Source: Talinum fruticosum (lineage: Eukaryota; Streptophyta; Magnoliopsida; Caryophyllales; Talinaceae). From it: a stretch of 64,000 nucleotides of DNA. Positions 24,111 to 34,894 of this stretch are shown here, in pieces. The notes below the pieces were generated by a model. The model made no database searches. It had not been told where the DNA came from and saw nothing but the letters and a program-made list of their open reading frames with translations. A program made the position numbers and the translations under genes. How positions within the stretch are numbered: position 1 is the stretch's first letter; each line of letters starts with the position of its first letter. The DNA lies in NCBI GenBank assembly GCA_021018815.1, contig JAITYX010000089.1, forward strand, positions 186,001 through 250,000, written 5' to 3'.

Positions 24111-24707
24111 CCTACACAAGTGAATTGAGTCAAGTCAATGAAAATGAAGTCACAGCACATGATGACATTCAATTCACAGTAAGTTTTTCGATCAAAAATT
24201 CAAGACCAGGCCAAATGAAGTTGATTGCATTTGAACTTTCTAATGCATTTGGTCACTCAATACTTTCGTGAAGGTCCTACTACTCATAAAACCTTTCCTA
24301 ATTTTATGATGTCCATCTCTTTTTTTTTTGTTTATTTAAAATCAATAGGTAATAAGAATTCGTACGGTACGGTACGTCTCATTTTTGCTTACCGGTCCAT
24401 TCAAATATGGATGAATATTTATCCGACCCACTAATTTTAAATAAATAAGCTAAAACATTGAAAAACCCACAACCCCAAACCGTGATTTCTATCTCCTTGT
24501 GTTTCTCCACATGCATTCATGAATTGGACTGTTTCTCCACATGCATTCATGAATTGGACAGTTGCTGGTGGGGGATTGGGGTGTACGGTCTCCAACTTGA
24601 TTTGGAGTTTATTGATCAAAATTCAAGACCATGCCAAATGAAATTGTTTGCATTTGAACATTCTTATTCGTTTGGTCATCCGTCACTTTCCTGAAGGTCC
24701 CTACACC
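24111..24707. other. Upstream-region fragment of NLR family, with 30-bp tandem duplication
   Basis: 'acattcaattcacagta' at 24166 is shared with 26548, upstream of the complete N-terminus of body C, so this looks like a copied NLR promoter region. A 30-bp unit ('tgtttctccacatgc' ... 'gaattggac') is tandemly duplicated at 24500-24559. The shared block with 'tttggagtttattgatca' follows at 24601-24700. No gene is supported. Confidence 0.45.
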
Positions 24708-24818
24708 GTCAAGGCTGTGCTCGAAGAAGCTGAATCCAAGACGGAACTCACTCCTCATGCCCAACTTTATGTTGACAAGCTTAAGGATTTCGTTTATGAT
24801 GCTGATGATTTCCTTTGA
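24708..24818 (+). pseudogene. NLR Rx_N fragment D (37 codons)
   Basis: Reads VKAVLEEAESKTEL, then TPHAQLYVDKLKDFVYDADDFL, then TGA. The frame is intact. The first 40 or so residues are deleted with the same junction as fragment B ('gaaggtccctacaccgtcaa'). The dispersed repeat starts right after, at the same codon as in fragments B, C and E. Confidence 0.8.
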
Positions 24819-25720
24819 ACTAAACTGTGTTTTTATGATACTTATAACACTAAAAATTTTCTAAAAACAAACCTCTCATAGGTTTCCTACGAAACAAGAA
24901 AAAAGGCAAAAAAAAAAATTGAAGTTTTCGAGCTATTGCCATCCATCACGGGTGTCCCCATGGCCGTGAAGTAGGTCGTGGTGTCCAGCAGTAGCCAAAA
25001 TGACCAAATAAACCTATCACAGGTTCTCCCGCTGCCGTGGGAAAGCCCATGGTTGCCATCAAAAGCCGTCACTAACCATGGGGATGCCTGTGATGATCTC
25101 TTGAGCCAATCATTGACATCCACTAGTCATGGAGAGGTCCGCGGTGTTCTCCAAGACAATCTTGGACCCCCACAACCTACAGGTCTTGTCCCAAGATGCT
25201 TGTGAGCTCTTGTATTTTTGTGTTGAGAACCAGAGTTTAAGGCTTTTGAAGTGTGGTCTTGCGCACTCAATGAGGAATTTAATAAACATATATGTAATGA
25301 AATGAGAAAAATAACAACCATAATGCAAAAATGAAAAGTTAATTTCTTCGGGTTTGAGCACTTTACCGGTACAAAACTTAGGAATAGGTGACATGAGATT
25401 ATATTCGACCTACAAGTAACGACTTTCACTCCAATATCATGAGTCATTCCGAGTAGTAAACTTGTATATACGCGTGAGTGGTTCTAAATTCTTGTACCTT
25501 GGTATGTTAGAGTCGGCTCATAACCAGTCAAAATACAAAATATAGGAAGGTAACTTATTCCTACCCAAGGGCAGCGACTTCAACTCCTAAATTACGAGTC
25601 CTCAACAACTGCTGGACAATGAGAAAAGTGAGATGACAAAGCTTATCAAGATAATATGAGGAACGCGTTAATTAAGGCCCTACACAAGTGAATTGAGTTA
25701 CAAGGAATACAAGTCAATGA
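24819..25720. repeat. Dispersed repeat copy 4 (uninterrupted)
   Basis: A full-length uninterrupted copy of about 0.9 kb, useful as the reference for locating insertions in the other copies. The order of words matches copy 2. The right end reads 'aggaacgcgttaattaagg', then 'ggaatacaagtcaatga'. After that point copies differ: here it passes to 'ccaaaactattgag', and in copy 2 it passes into NLR body B. Confidence 0.7.
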
Positions 25721-25804
25721 CCAAAACTATTGAGTAAGGTATAAAGGTTGAGAAGATCCCAGATAATTAGGGACTGATCATTAGTCTTACGCTTAGTATA
25801 AGAG

Positions 25805-26081
25805 TACTCAATCTGTTTCAAAATGCTTTGTCGTTTTAAGGTCATGAAGAAATACGAAGGAAACACAAAATTTATGACAAAATTTATATTAAAAGACTAA
25901 GTTGCCCTAATATATCATTAGAAACGAAAAAAATAAATGAAAAAAGTAAAGGAAAAAAATAATTAATAAGAACACAATTAATAAACTTATCACTAATACA
26001 ATATTAAAATTGTAAAGTGGCAGATTTTATGAAATGAAAAAAACTAGTTAAAACAAATTTATTTTTAAAATCGAGGAAGTA
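25805..26081. mobile_element. Candidate Stowaway-like MITE (~277 bp)
   Basis: Left end 'tactcaatctgtttcaaaa' and right end 'ttttaaaatcgaggaagta' are imperfect inverted repeats. They match the general form of Stowaway/Mariner MITEs (tactccctccgttt...). The interior is AT-rich with no coding. A partial second copy follows at about 26190-26330 ('aaatttataacaaaattta', 'aaaagactaagttgc'). Confidence 0.55.
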
Positions 26082-26189
26082 AAAAGTGCGTTCGGAATAG
26101 TTAGACTTAGAGCAACTTATATTAAAGCAAATTCAAATGGACAAGATCATAGTTGGCTCAGAAATAGGCAACTACCAGACTACGAGGTT

Positions 26190-26335
26190 GAGAAGGAATA
26201 CGAAAGAAATACAAAATTTATAACAAAATTTATATTAAAAGACTAAGTTGCTTCTAATATATAATGAGAAATAAAAAAATTAAAGTCACATATTTATTAA
26301 ATGAAAAAAATTAGTTAGACTTAGAGGAACTTATA
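26190..26335. repeat. Partial second copy of the MITE interior
   Basis: Shares 'aaatttat.acaaaatttat', 'attaaaagactaagttgc' and 'aaaaaa.tagtta' with 25870-26050. The left terminal repeat is not recognisable. This is probably a truncated relative or local duplication. Confidence 0.5.
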
Positions 26336-26765
26336 AAGATAATACCTAAAGAATGGAAAAGAAATAAATGACGTGGGGAATAAAAAAAAATTAATATTCT
26401 TGTTTCACATAACAAACAAACGTGAAATTGAAAGCAATAATTTAGAGTAGTGAAATTTAAAGGCTAAGGCCCTACAAATATGAATTATAGGCCATACAGT
26501 CATGTCCTGTCCTGTCAGTGTCCCAAATACAAATACCACCTGCTGACATTCAATTCACAGTACGTTTATTGTTGAATGAAGTTAGATTGGGGGATGGAAT
26601 TCAAGATCAATAGTTTCACTCTTAATTAAAATATTCATTGAGTTTTGGTGTCCCTCCCTCACTCAATAAAGGGAAGTCACTTGCTCACCTCTCCTTTTGT
26701 TTCATTTTATCCTCCCAATATTGCAGTATCATCTCCCATCACCTCTGTAACTCAAAAGTCAAAGA

Positions 26766-29700
26766 ATGGACATAGGAACAGCCTTATCTGTTGTTCAAAC
26801 TCTCTTTAACGCCCTCCAGTGTCCAGAGCTTAGAGAACTCTTCTCCATTTTCGACTACAAATCTGCCCTGGAGGATCTCGAGCTCACTGTCAACGTCGTC
26901 AAGGCTGTGCTCGAAGAAGCTGAATGCAAGGGGAGCTCCCTCCTCAAGCCCAACTCTATGTTGATCAGCTCAAGGATGTTGTTTATGATGCTGATGATTT
27001 GCTGGATGACTTTGTGACTCTAGCACAGAGGAAGAAGCTCGTCAAGGGTGGTAAAGTCTCCGAAAAGGTTCGTCTTTTATTTTCTCGCTTCAACCCTCTC
27101 GCTACTGCTTACAAAATGTCCCAAGGGGTTAAGGAGATTAGAAAGAAGTTGGATGGCATTGCCAATGACCACACTAAGTTTGGCTTTAAATTAGACAGCC
27201 AACCTACCCGTAGGAGAAGGGAAGACACTTGCTCTTATGTTTATGTCCAGGATATTATCGGAAGAGAGGATGATGTAGAGAAAATCGTGCATAGGTTGCT
27301 AAATCCTGATGTTGAACATGATGTTTCTTGCCTTGCTATTGTGGGAATGGGAGGGTTGGGAAAAACTGCTCTTGCCCAACTTGTATATAATGATTCCAGG
27401 ATAGAGAAAGAATTTCCTTTGAGGTTGTGGACTTGTGTCTCTGATCAAGATCAAAACACCTTAGATCTAAAGGCTGTGTTTCGTAAGATTTTGGATTTGT
27501 TTAAAAAAGAAAATCGTGAACACCTCGCCATGGAACCCCTACAGAATGAACTTCGAGATCAACTAGCGAGAAACAAGTACCTTATTGTTTTGGATGATAT
27601 TTGGAGTGAGAACCGTCTTCGATTGCTAGAATTGGTGAATTTCTTGTTGATTGGTCTAAGGGGAGTTGGATTGTGTTTACGACGCGTTCAGAAAAGACAG
27701 CCACAATTGTTGGAGATAACCATGTACACAAGTTAAATGGATTGTCAGAAAAGGATTCATGGCAACTGTTTGAGAGGATGTCATTTGGACAAAGACGGGA
27801 GCTAGAAAATGCTCATGATTTAGTCGAAATTGGTCAGGAGATAGTAAAAAAATGTGCTGGTGTTCCTCTTGCTATAAGGGTGGTAGGAAGTCTTCTTTAT
27901 GGTCATCCTAAAGAAAAGTGGCTATTGTTTCAAAAGATAGGGCTGGGTAAACTTAAAGATGGCATTGGACCCATATTAAAATTTAGTTATCACCATCTTG
28001 AGTCCCCATTGAAGACTTGCTTCAGTTATTGTGCACTATTTCCTAAGGATCATGAAATCAAGAAAGAGATGTTGATAAATCTTTGGATGGCGCAAGGTTA
28101 TGTTGTCCCCTTAGAGGAAGGTCAAAGCATTGAAGATGCTGGTGATGAATATTTTTCGATATTGTTAAGGCGATGCTTTTTCCAAGATGTAGACAAAGAT
28201 GACGAAGATGATGAAATAATCTCGGTTAAAATGCATGATCTCATGCACGATCTTGCGCAAGAAGTAGCAGGAAAGGAGATCCCTGAATCCAATTGCATCC
28301 CGAGTAACTTAAATACTAAAATTCGACATCTCGTTCATCAGGGCTGGGGTCAAGGTACAAAAGGCCTTTTCACTGGTGCTAAGATTCGTACGTATCTTGG
28401 AGTTGGCAATAGTCAGCCGGAGTCACCTGAGGCATTGGGTACCTTATTAGCTAATTGGATATCTCTAAGGGCATTGGATTTGAGTTATTCACGGATGCCA
28501 AACTTGCCAAGTACATTGGGTAAGCTACTGCATCTACGTTATCTCGATCTATCCAGTAATCATGCACTAAAGGTGCTTCCTGATTCAATTGGAAAACTAC
28601 ATAATTTGCAAACCTTACATTTAAGAGGGTGGAACAAGCTTAAAGAATTGCCAAGTACATTGGGTAAGCTATTGCATCTACGTTATCTCGATCTATCCGG
28701 TAATGATGAACTAGAGGTGCTTCCTGATTCAATTGGAAAACAACATAATTTGCAAATCTTTCGGTTAAGTAGGTGCAGGAAGCTCAAAAAATTGCCAAAA
28801 GACTTGGGCAAATTGACAAGTCTAAGGGTGTTGGATACAACAGATTGTTACTCCCTGACTCATATTCCAAGGGGTGTAGGAAAGTTGAGTTGTCTTTGGA
28901 AGTTGCCTTTTTTATAGTTGGTGAAAAAACTTCCAGCACGGAGGAGCTACAATTAGCTGATCAGGTAGAGGAGATAAAAGCTCTCCATAACCTAAAAGGA
29001 GATCTACATATCCAGATGTATATCCCTACCAATGCTAAGTATGCCATGGAAAGCGGTAAAAAGGAAAGTGTCTGAGTCAACATTTGACCGACATTGTTAT
29101 TACATTTCCAAAGAGGGAGTTTAAGGATGTCAAAACAGGGGTTTATGACATTGAGGAAGCATTGTTGGAAGACCTCCAACCACATCCTAATCTGAGAAGA
29201 TTGGAATTGGAATGGTATTGTGGAGGGAGAATGCCGACTTGGGCAAGAGAAGAGAGCTTTCTCCCAAACCTTGTCAGTATGACGCTTTATTATTGTTATA
29301 AGCTGCAACACCTGTCAGGGCTAGGGAAATTGAGTAAACTGAAATCTTTGAAACTTATTCATTTGTATGAATTGGAATACATGGAGAATACACCAATGAG
29401 TAGGAACAGCAGCGGTGTAGGAGCATTGGAATCTGAAGAATTATTCTTTCCCTCTCTTGAGAAGCTCCAATTATCAGATCTACCAAAGTTGAAAGGATGG
29501 TGGAGAGATGATATCAACACCTTATTGCCCTCATTCCCCTGTCTTTCTAATTTGGAAATATGGAATTGCCCTAACTTGGCCTCTATGCCTCTTTGCCCCA
29601 GCGTAGAAGAAGTGACTCTACTGAATTACAATGTAAATCTGCGAATAATGGAAAGCATTGAGTCTGGGAATTCCAATTTAAGGAGTGTTACGACTAACAA

Positions 29701-30184
29701 AGTAGGGCATCTCAAATTGGTGCTGCCGATGGGGGTTTTCCAGTGTCTCAAGGCCTTGGAAATAAGCGGGGATGATGAGACGGAGAGTTTATTGGAAGTT
29801 GAGGACGTGTTCCGTACTTGCCTGTCGTCCCTGCAAAAGCTTCGAATTAACTATTGCTGGAAATTGAAGAGTGTGAGTGGAGGGTTGGAGCATCTCACTG
29901 CCTTGGAGAGCTTAGATTTACAAAACTTGCCCAGTCTGAGTCTAAGCAAAGAAGGAGAGGGGGAGGAGGAAGATGGGATGCCATGGCGTTGCCTTCATCA
30001 CTCCCTCCGTTCCTTGAGATTAGTTAATCTGCCAAAGACGGTGAAATTGCCAGATGGGATGCGCTACCTCACTGCCCTCCAATCCCTGAGTATTTACGGT
30101 ATTCACGGTTGTAAAGAACTGGAAACAGTGCCAGAATGGATGCCGGAACTGCTGCAGCAAATCAAATCAAATCAAATCAAATAA
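26766..30184 (+). pseudogene. CNL disease-resistance gene C: near-complete, frameshifted, C-terminus replaced
   Basis: The best preserved NLR here. ATG at 26766 opens an Rx_N coiled coil (MDIGTALSVVQTLFNALQC, then VYDADDLLDDF). It is followed by the P-loop (GMGGLGKT, ~27345), RNBS-A (FPLRLWTCVSDQ), kinase-2 (YLIVLDDIW, ~27580), RNBS-B (FTTRSEKTA), GLPL (AGVPLAIRVVG, ~27857), RNBS-D (CFSYCALFPKD), MHD (28231-28239) and about 20 LRRs. Such proteins bind ADP/ATP and trigger cell death when a pathogen effector is sensed. Frame breaks: near 26934 and 27663 (one base short, each in a G4 run), at the T6 run 28908-28913, and at 29070-29075. From about 30149 the usual ending (TSLKKLHIYLCPADLKERC in body A) is replaced by unrelated sequence. 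The upstream 26640-26765 could be a native promoter. If the first two gaps were assembly errors, a truncated receptor stopping at 28917 would be encoded; otherwise it is a pseudogene. Confidence 0.9.
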
Positions 30185-31255
30185 AACAAGCAACCAAAAG
30201 ATAATAGGCTTATAACAAAAACCTCCCCCCAAAAAAAAAAAAAGGAATGGTAATATTTTACAAAGCTACCATCACTACAGAATCACGGTTTACACAGAAG
30301 TAAAACCTGACTATGTAATTATTATGAAGCTCAACCTTTTACTACATTCCCACCAGATATTTATTTCAAGACATTATCAAAAATCCATTAAAAAATGCAT
30401 AATTCAACAATGATGCTTATGTTTTCAAACTTCCAAAACACTTGCTCATTCAGAGATTGTTTACACTCTCAATTCAACCCAAACCCATCCGACAATCTCA
30501 GGTCGATGATAGTCATGGACTTATTGACAAAGAGTTCAAATCAAAGGGAGAAATATTTTAGGAAAAATCTATAAAGAGTTCACAAGCAAAACAGCAACTT
30601 AGCACCTAAAGCATTCAAATGCAAGAAGTAAGACCTGAAAAGACCCCAAATGTCCAAGAGCTGACCAAGACAGTGGTTGGGTACTCAAGAGTTGCACTAT
30701 AAGGCATAAAGCATCTATACACTAAAAGGTCCAAAAAATGTTTTTGAGTTGTTACCAGCTATGACACCAAGTCACTTCTGAAAGTTCTGCATGGAAACTC
30801 TTTGCAGGCTAAGCTACTGCTCCAGCAATTCATATGAAATTGAGCACAATTTTGCAAAGAAATAGCCCATTTGTTTCTCGAGAAGGGAAAACCCTTGGTG
30901 TATTCCTCAAGTGAAATTTTATAACTTATTCAAGAGGAAGAAGCAAGTTGTACCCGATCTACTTTCCATTTCCAATGAGTAGGAGGAAATCAGCAACATA
31001 TAATTAACGATGAATGAATTGGTAATGCCAACAAGTCTGCTGAATGAACCATTTTTACCCAAAAAAGCCTTTTTACTCCACGCAAACCAACTTCTTTTAG
31101 GTGTATCATACAGTTAACATTCAATTTCACATTTTTTGTGGCCAGCAGGTCCCCCTGATCACATAAACCCATTGATCGAAAGATCATGAAATACATGGAA
31201 GAAAAACTGCTGAAACTCCTTTCTAAGGTTATAGCAAGAATTGCAGTCCACAATC
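30149..31255. mobile_element. Unidentified ~1.1 kb insertion replacing the NLR C C-terminus
   Basis: NLR homology ends at 'atgccggaact' (~30148) and resumes, in a different paralog and at an earlier LRR position, at 31256. The intervening sequence starts with five tandem AAATC units (30156-30181) and ends with repeated CACAAT units (31238-31256). It contains an A13 run preceded by six C's (about 30226-30243). The minus open frame 30990-31253 has no recognisable domain. It may be a transposed or retrocopied piece, or non-homologous repair filler. No clear target duplication was found. Confidence 0.4.
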
Positions 31256-32552
31256 ACAATCACAATAGTATTACAGATGAAAGCTCTTGAGAATTTAAAA
31301 GGCAGTTTGCGGATCAGGGTCCTGAAAACTACTGATGAATATATGGTGGAAAACGTTGGGGAAAGAGGTTACATAAAGAACAAGGAACTCTTGAATGACG
31401 TTGAACTTGAACTTGCTAGGGGTTTGGAGGACAGATTATTGTTAGAAGACCTAAAGGCCCATCCTAAGCTTAGAATGTTGATATTGGACCACTACGGGTG
31501 TAAGAGAATGCCAAATTGGGGGATACAAGACAACCTGGCAATGTTTCTTCCAAATCTTGTCAATTTATCCCTTTGCAGGTGTATAAGGTTGCAGCAGCTG
31601 CCATTACTGAGAAAATTGTGTAATATGAAAACCCTGCAGCGTAATGGTTTATATGAATTGGAGTGCATAGATGATACAAGAAGCAGTAATGATATCAGTG
31701 ATGGCGAAGGAACTTGGGAATCACAAATATTCTTTCCCTCCCTTGAAACACTTGTCTTATCTTAAACGCCAAAGTTGAAAGGATGGTGGAGCAATAGCGA
31801 GCACATGGGTGTCGTCTATTGCCTTCGTTTCCTCGTCTTTCTGAACTGGAAATAAGGATGTGCCCTAACCTGACGTGTAGTCCTCCCTGTCCTACCCTGG
31901 AACAACTAGAGTTGGTAGGGGATTTCAATGAACGCCTTGGAATAACGATTACTAATGAATCTGGGAATTCCAAACTAAGGCGTGTGATGACAAGTAACGT
32001 GGGACGTCTCAAGTCGATTTTTCCAATGGAGGCTTGTCAGTGTCTCAAGGCCATGGATATATTTGGGGATTACAAGGTGGAGAGTTTAGCAGGAGTAGAG
32101 GACGTATTCGGTAGCTGCTTATCGTCCCTTCGAGTGCTTAGAATTTATAATTGCCATAAATTGAAGAGTGTGAGCGGAGAGTTGGAGCATCTCACTGCCT
32201 TGGAGAGCTTAGAGTTAATGAGTTTGAGCAATCTGATTCTAAGCAAAGGAGGAGAGGAGGAAGAAGGGATGCCATGGCGTTGCCTTCATCACTCCCTCCG
32301 TTCCTTGAGATTAGATAATCTGCCAAAGATGGTGACACTGCCAGATGGGATGCGCAACCTCACTGTCCTTCAATCCTAGATAATTGAAGATTGTAAAGAA
32401 CTGGAATCAGGCCAGAATGGATTCCAGAACTCACCTCCCTCAAAGCCCTTGGGATTTTCGGCTGTTCTGACAGCCTCAGGGAACGATGCCGCAAACCCAC
32501 TGAGAAAGACTGGCCAAATATTCAACACATACCTGGCTTTTTTATTGACTGA
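31256..32552 (+). pseudogene. NLR C-terminal LRR relic D
   Basis: Starts at KALENLKGSLRIRVL, which aligns with IKALHNLKGDLHIQMY of body C, and runs to the family C-terminus (KDWPNIQHIPGFFID, TGA at 32550-32552). Defects: an in-frame TAA at 31763-31765, a frameshift around 31800-31820, a TAG at 32377-32379 where body A has a leucine codon, and a one-base shift near 32408 ('gaatcaggccagaa'). It is more diverged than bodies A-C. It does not carry the frameshift that A, B and C share at the 'gtctgagtcaac' site: its frame is continuous through 31375. N-terminal domains are absent. Confidence 0.85.
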
Positions 32553-33736
32553 TTTTCTGAGTGCTGGCTAACAGAAAACTAAGGTAACACATTTAACACA
32601 TCAGTTCACCTCCCTCATGTTTCTATTATCATTTCTGTAAAGTTTTCTTTGCGAGTTGCCATCATGAAATTATGTTGGCTATCTGATAATCAATCAGTCC
32701 AGAAGTAAAAATCAAATGTGTGGATTTATATGTCGTTGGATACAGTTAATTGGAACCTGCTGAATTTAATGTTACTTTTCACCTACGTTCTTGAAAAAAC
32801 GAGGCTATTTATTTAATTTTTTTAATATTGTTTTATTTTCATGAATTTTATGCGTGACTGAATAGTTGAGTTGTGGTGTATAATAATGTCATTTTAGTGC
32901 ATATATAACTTTGCAATTGTTAATGCTAGTTGTAGTTGTGATAATCAAGTTTTTAGCTGCTATTGACAGCTGGTATCATTTGCCTTTATGCTACAGTTTG
33001 TAACATTAGATCTGTAAGAACTCACAATCAGAAATGGAGCCTTCAGAGAATCTATTAACAGAAGCTTCCAAGTAGGCATTTATTACACTTGGGGCGTGAA
33101 TGGGATAAAGCTTCAAAGATTTTCCCTGGCTGTGTTGCTCTACAATCTAAAAACAGTCCATGCCATTCCAAGCGAGGTTTTGCAACTAGGGATAAACATC
33201 CTATGCAGCACCTGAATTAGGCAAGTCACTTTGATAACTAGCAAGTTTGCAATTCTGAATTCAAATGGTTGGATGTGACTATATTATGATTTATTTCCTT
33301 TCATCGAATAAACGGAGTTCATATGAACTGTTATTGCACAAATAATGGGTGAAAAGTAAAATTTTATCACCATTATCATCAGCATTTGTGCAAGTCACAC
33401 AACAGAACAGTGGTCAATGAATTTTACATCGTGCTTTCAGGAATGTCTGGATAAGAGTTTGCATCAACTCTATGTGACGATCATGCAATATCTCAATTGA
33501 TCCTAGCTGGATGTACAGCAGTTCCTTCTAGCTCATCATCAACTGTAAGTGCAGTGTTGTCCTTAACGTTGGATTGCTTGTATTTGATCTCCTCTTGCCT
33601 AGTGTGGGTGTTCGTTTTACTAATTAACAAGGTGTAATCTCTAGCTTCAATGACTGAGTTCTGAATATAAGTTCATATCTGATATTGTAAAAGTAAAATC
33701 ATGCAAGTAGCTGGGTCTTGCTGTTCTTATTTCAAG
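32553..33736. other. Spacer after LRR relic
   Basis: T-rich sequence with no gene. 'aactaaggtaacac' just after the relic resembles a splice donor, as after body A. From about 33185 ('gggataaacatcct', 'cctgaattaggcaagt') the text resembles 11811 and 7278, so it is part of the recurring NLR spacer. Confidence 0.4.
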
Positions 33737-33909
33737 TGATGTGTCCGAGACTGAGACTTCTTTTTCTAATATCAGATCCGCGCTCAACAGAAGGAGTGAA
33801 AGCTCTTGTAATCGTAGTACTGGTCTTGGCGGCAGCAATCATTTCCTTTATTAAACAAAATGCAGATTCTGACATCTTATGGATATTCAGAGAGGTGGGT
33901 TGTGTATAG
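33737..33909 (+). pseudogene. Duplicated small transmembrane ORF, copy 2
   Basis: Same C-terminal protein as 16127-16302: SDPRSTEGVKALVIVVLVL then AAAIISFIKQNADSDILWIF. The open frame can start at 33718. It differs from copy 1 mainly before the 'aatatcag' word. It lies about 1.2 kb downstream of an NLR C-terminus, so it may be the next gene or a 3' exon in the ancestral unit. Not recognised. Confidence 0.35.
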
Positions 33910-34770
33910 GATCATTACAACTCGAGCCTACCTTATGGTCATCTTTCAGATCATTTCTTCTACTTTGCTGGCCCTGTCTAGAGTGATTGTGCAGCTGCTC
34001 ATTTTTCTTTTTTGATCAATTTTACTTTGCTAATATGAATTGGCGGAGCTATTCTATTTCCTGCTGCTAAATGAATACTGCTGTATATTGATATCATTTT
34101 TGTTTTGTAAGTCTGAGGACGGCCCTCATAGTATTTGCATGTCTTGTAAGATGTAAGACTAGTCAATGTTATGAAATTTCCCAGCAAATATTCATGAATT
34201 ACTTTACAGTATAGATGCTGTTGTTCCCAATTTACTGTCATCTGCATAAATCCATCCGGTCTCACGAGTGGGCTTCCTGGCAATTCAAGCAGCACTGTTG
34301 AAATACGTGGTAAATTTTTCTGAAACTGCAGTTGAGTTTCCCTGAACCTGCATATTGCTATTTCAGATTATATATATGTAGTTTCCCTCAGAAAGTTTCT
34401 AATTGCATATAAAAATTCTAGTCCTTTCCGAATCTAAGGAATTTTGTATCATTGATTTTATCCCAAATAAATAGAATAATAGATAATTAATTTGTGCCAT
34501 TTGTCACCTATGTATCTAATACCTGAGTCTTATCCAAATTTGTGTCATTTGTAAATATGGTTTGATTAAGTATCTGATATAAGGCCACTCTGCGCATGAA
34601 AATTAGGGTTCGAATTTTAATCTTATGCTCAGTAGAAAAGAAAAGGATTGCCTTCAATTAGGAACAATTTGGTTTGGAGTTTATTGATCAAAATTCAAGA
34701 CCATGCCAAATTAAGTTGTTTGCATTTGAACATTCTTCGTTTGGTCATCCATCACTTTCCTGAAGGCCCC
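33910..34770. other. NLR spacer with the empty site of the 16480 LTR
   Basis: Parallels 16303-16479 and 17256-17680, but without the LTR: a single CTGTA at 34081-34085 marks the empty site. The promoter-like block ('tttggagtttattgatca', 'agaccatgccaaatta') is at 34673-34770. No gene is seen. Confidence 0.5.
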
Positions 34771-34894
34771 TACACTGTCAATGCTGTGCTCGAAGAAGCT
34801 GAATCCAAGACTGAGTTTCACTCCTCAAGCCCAACTCTATGTTGACTAGCTCGAGGATGTTGTTTATGATGCTGATGATTTTCCTTTGAACTAA
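34771..34894 (+). pseudogene. NLR Rx_N fragment E
   Basis: Reads YTVNAVLEEAESKTEF and then loses frame through an extra base in 'gagtttcactcc', like fragment C. The corrected frame reaches the DADDF codons and the stop at 34892-34894. The N-terminal deletion junction is like fragments B and D. The dispersed repeat follows immediately. Confidence 0.78.
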
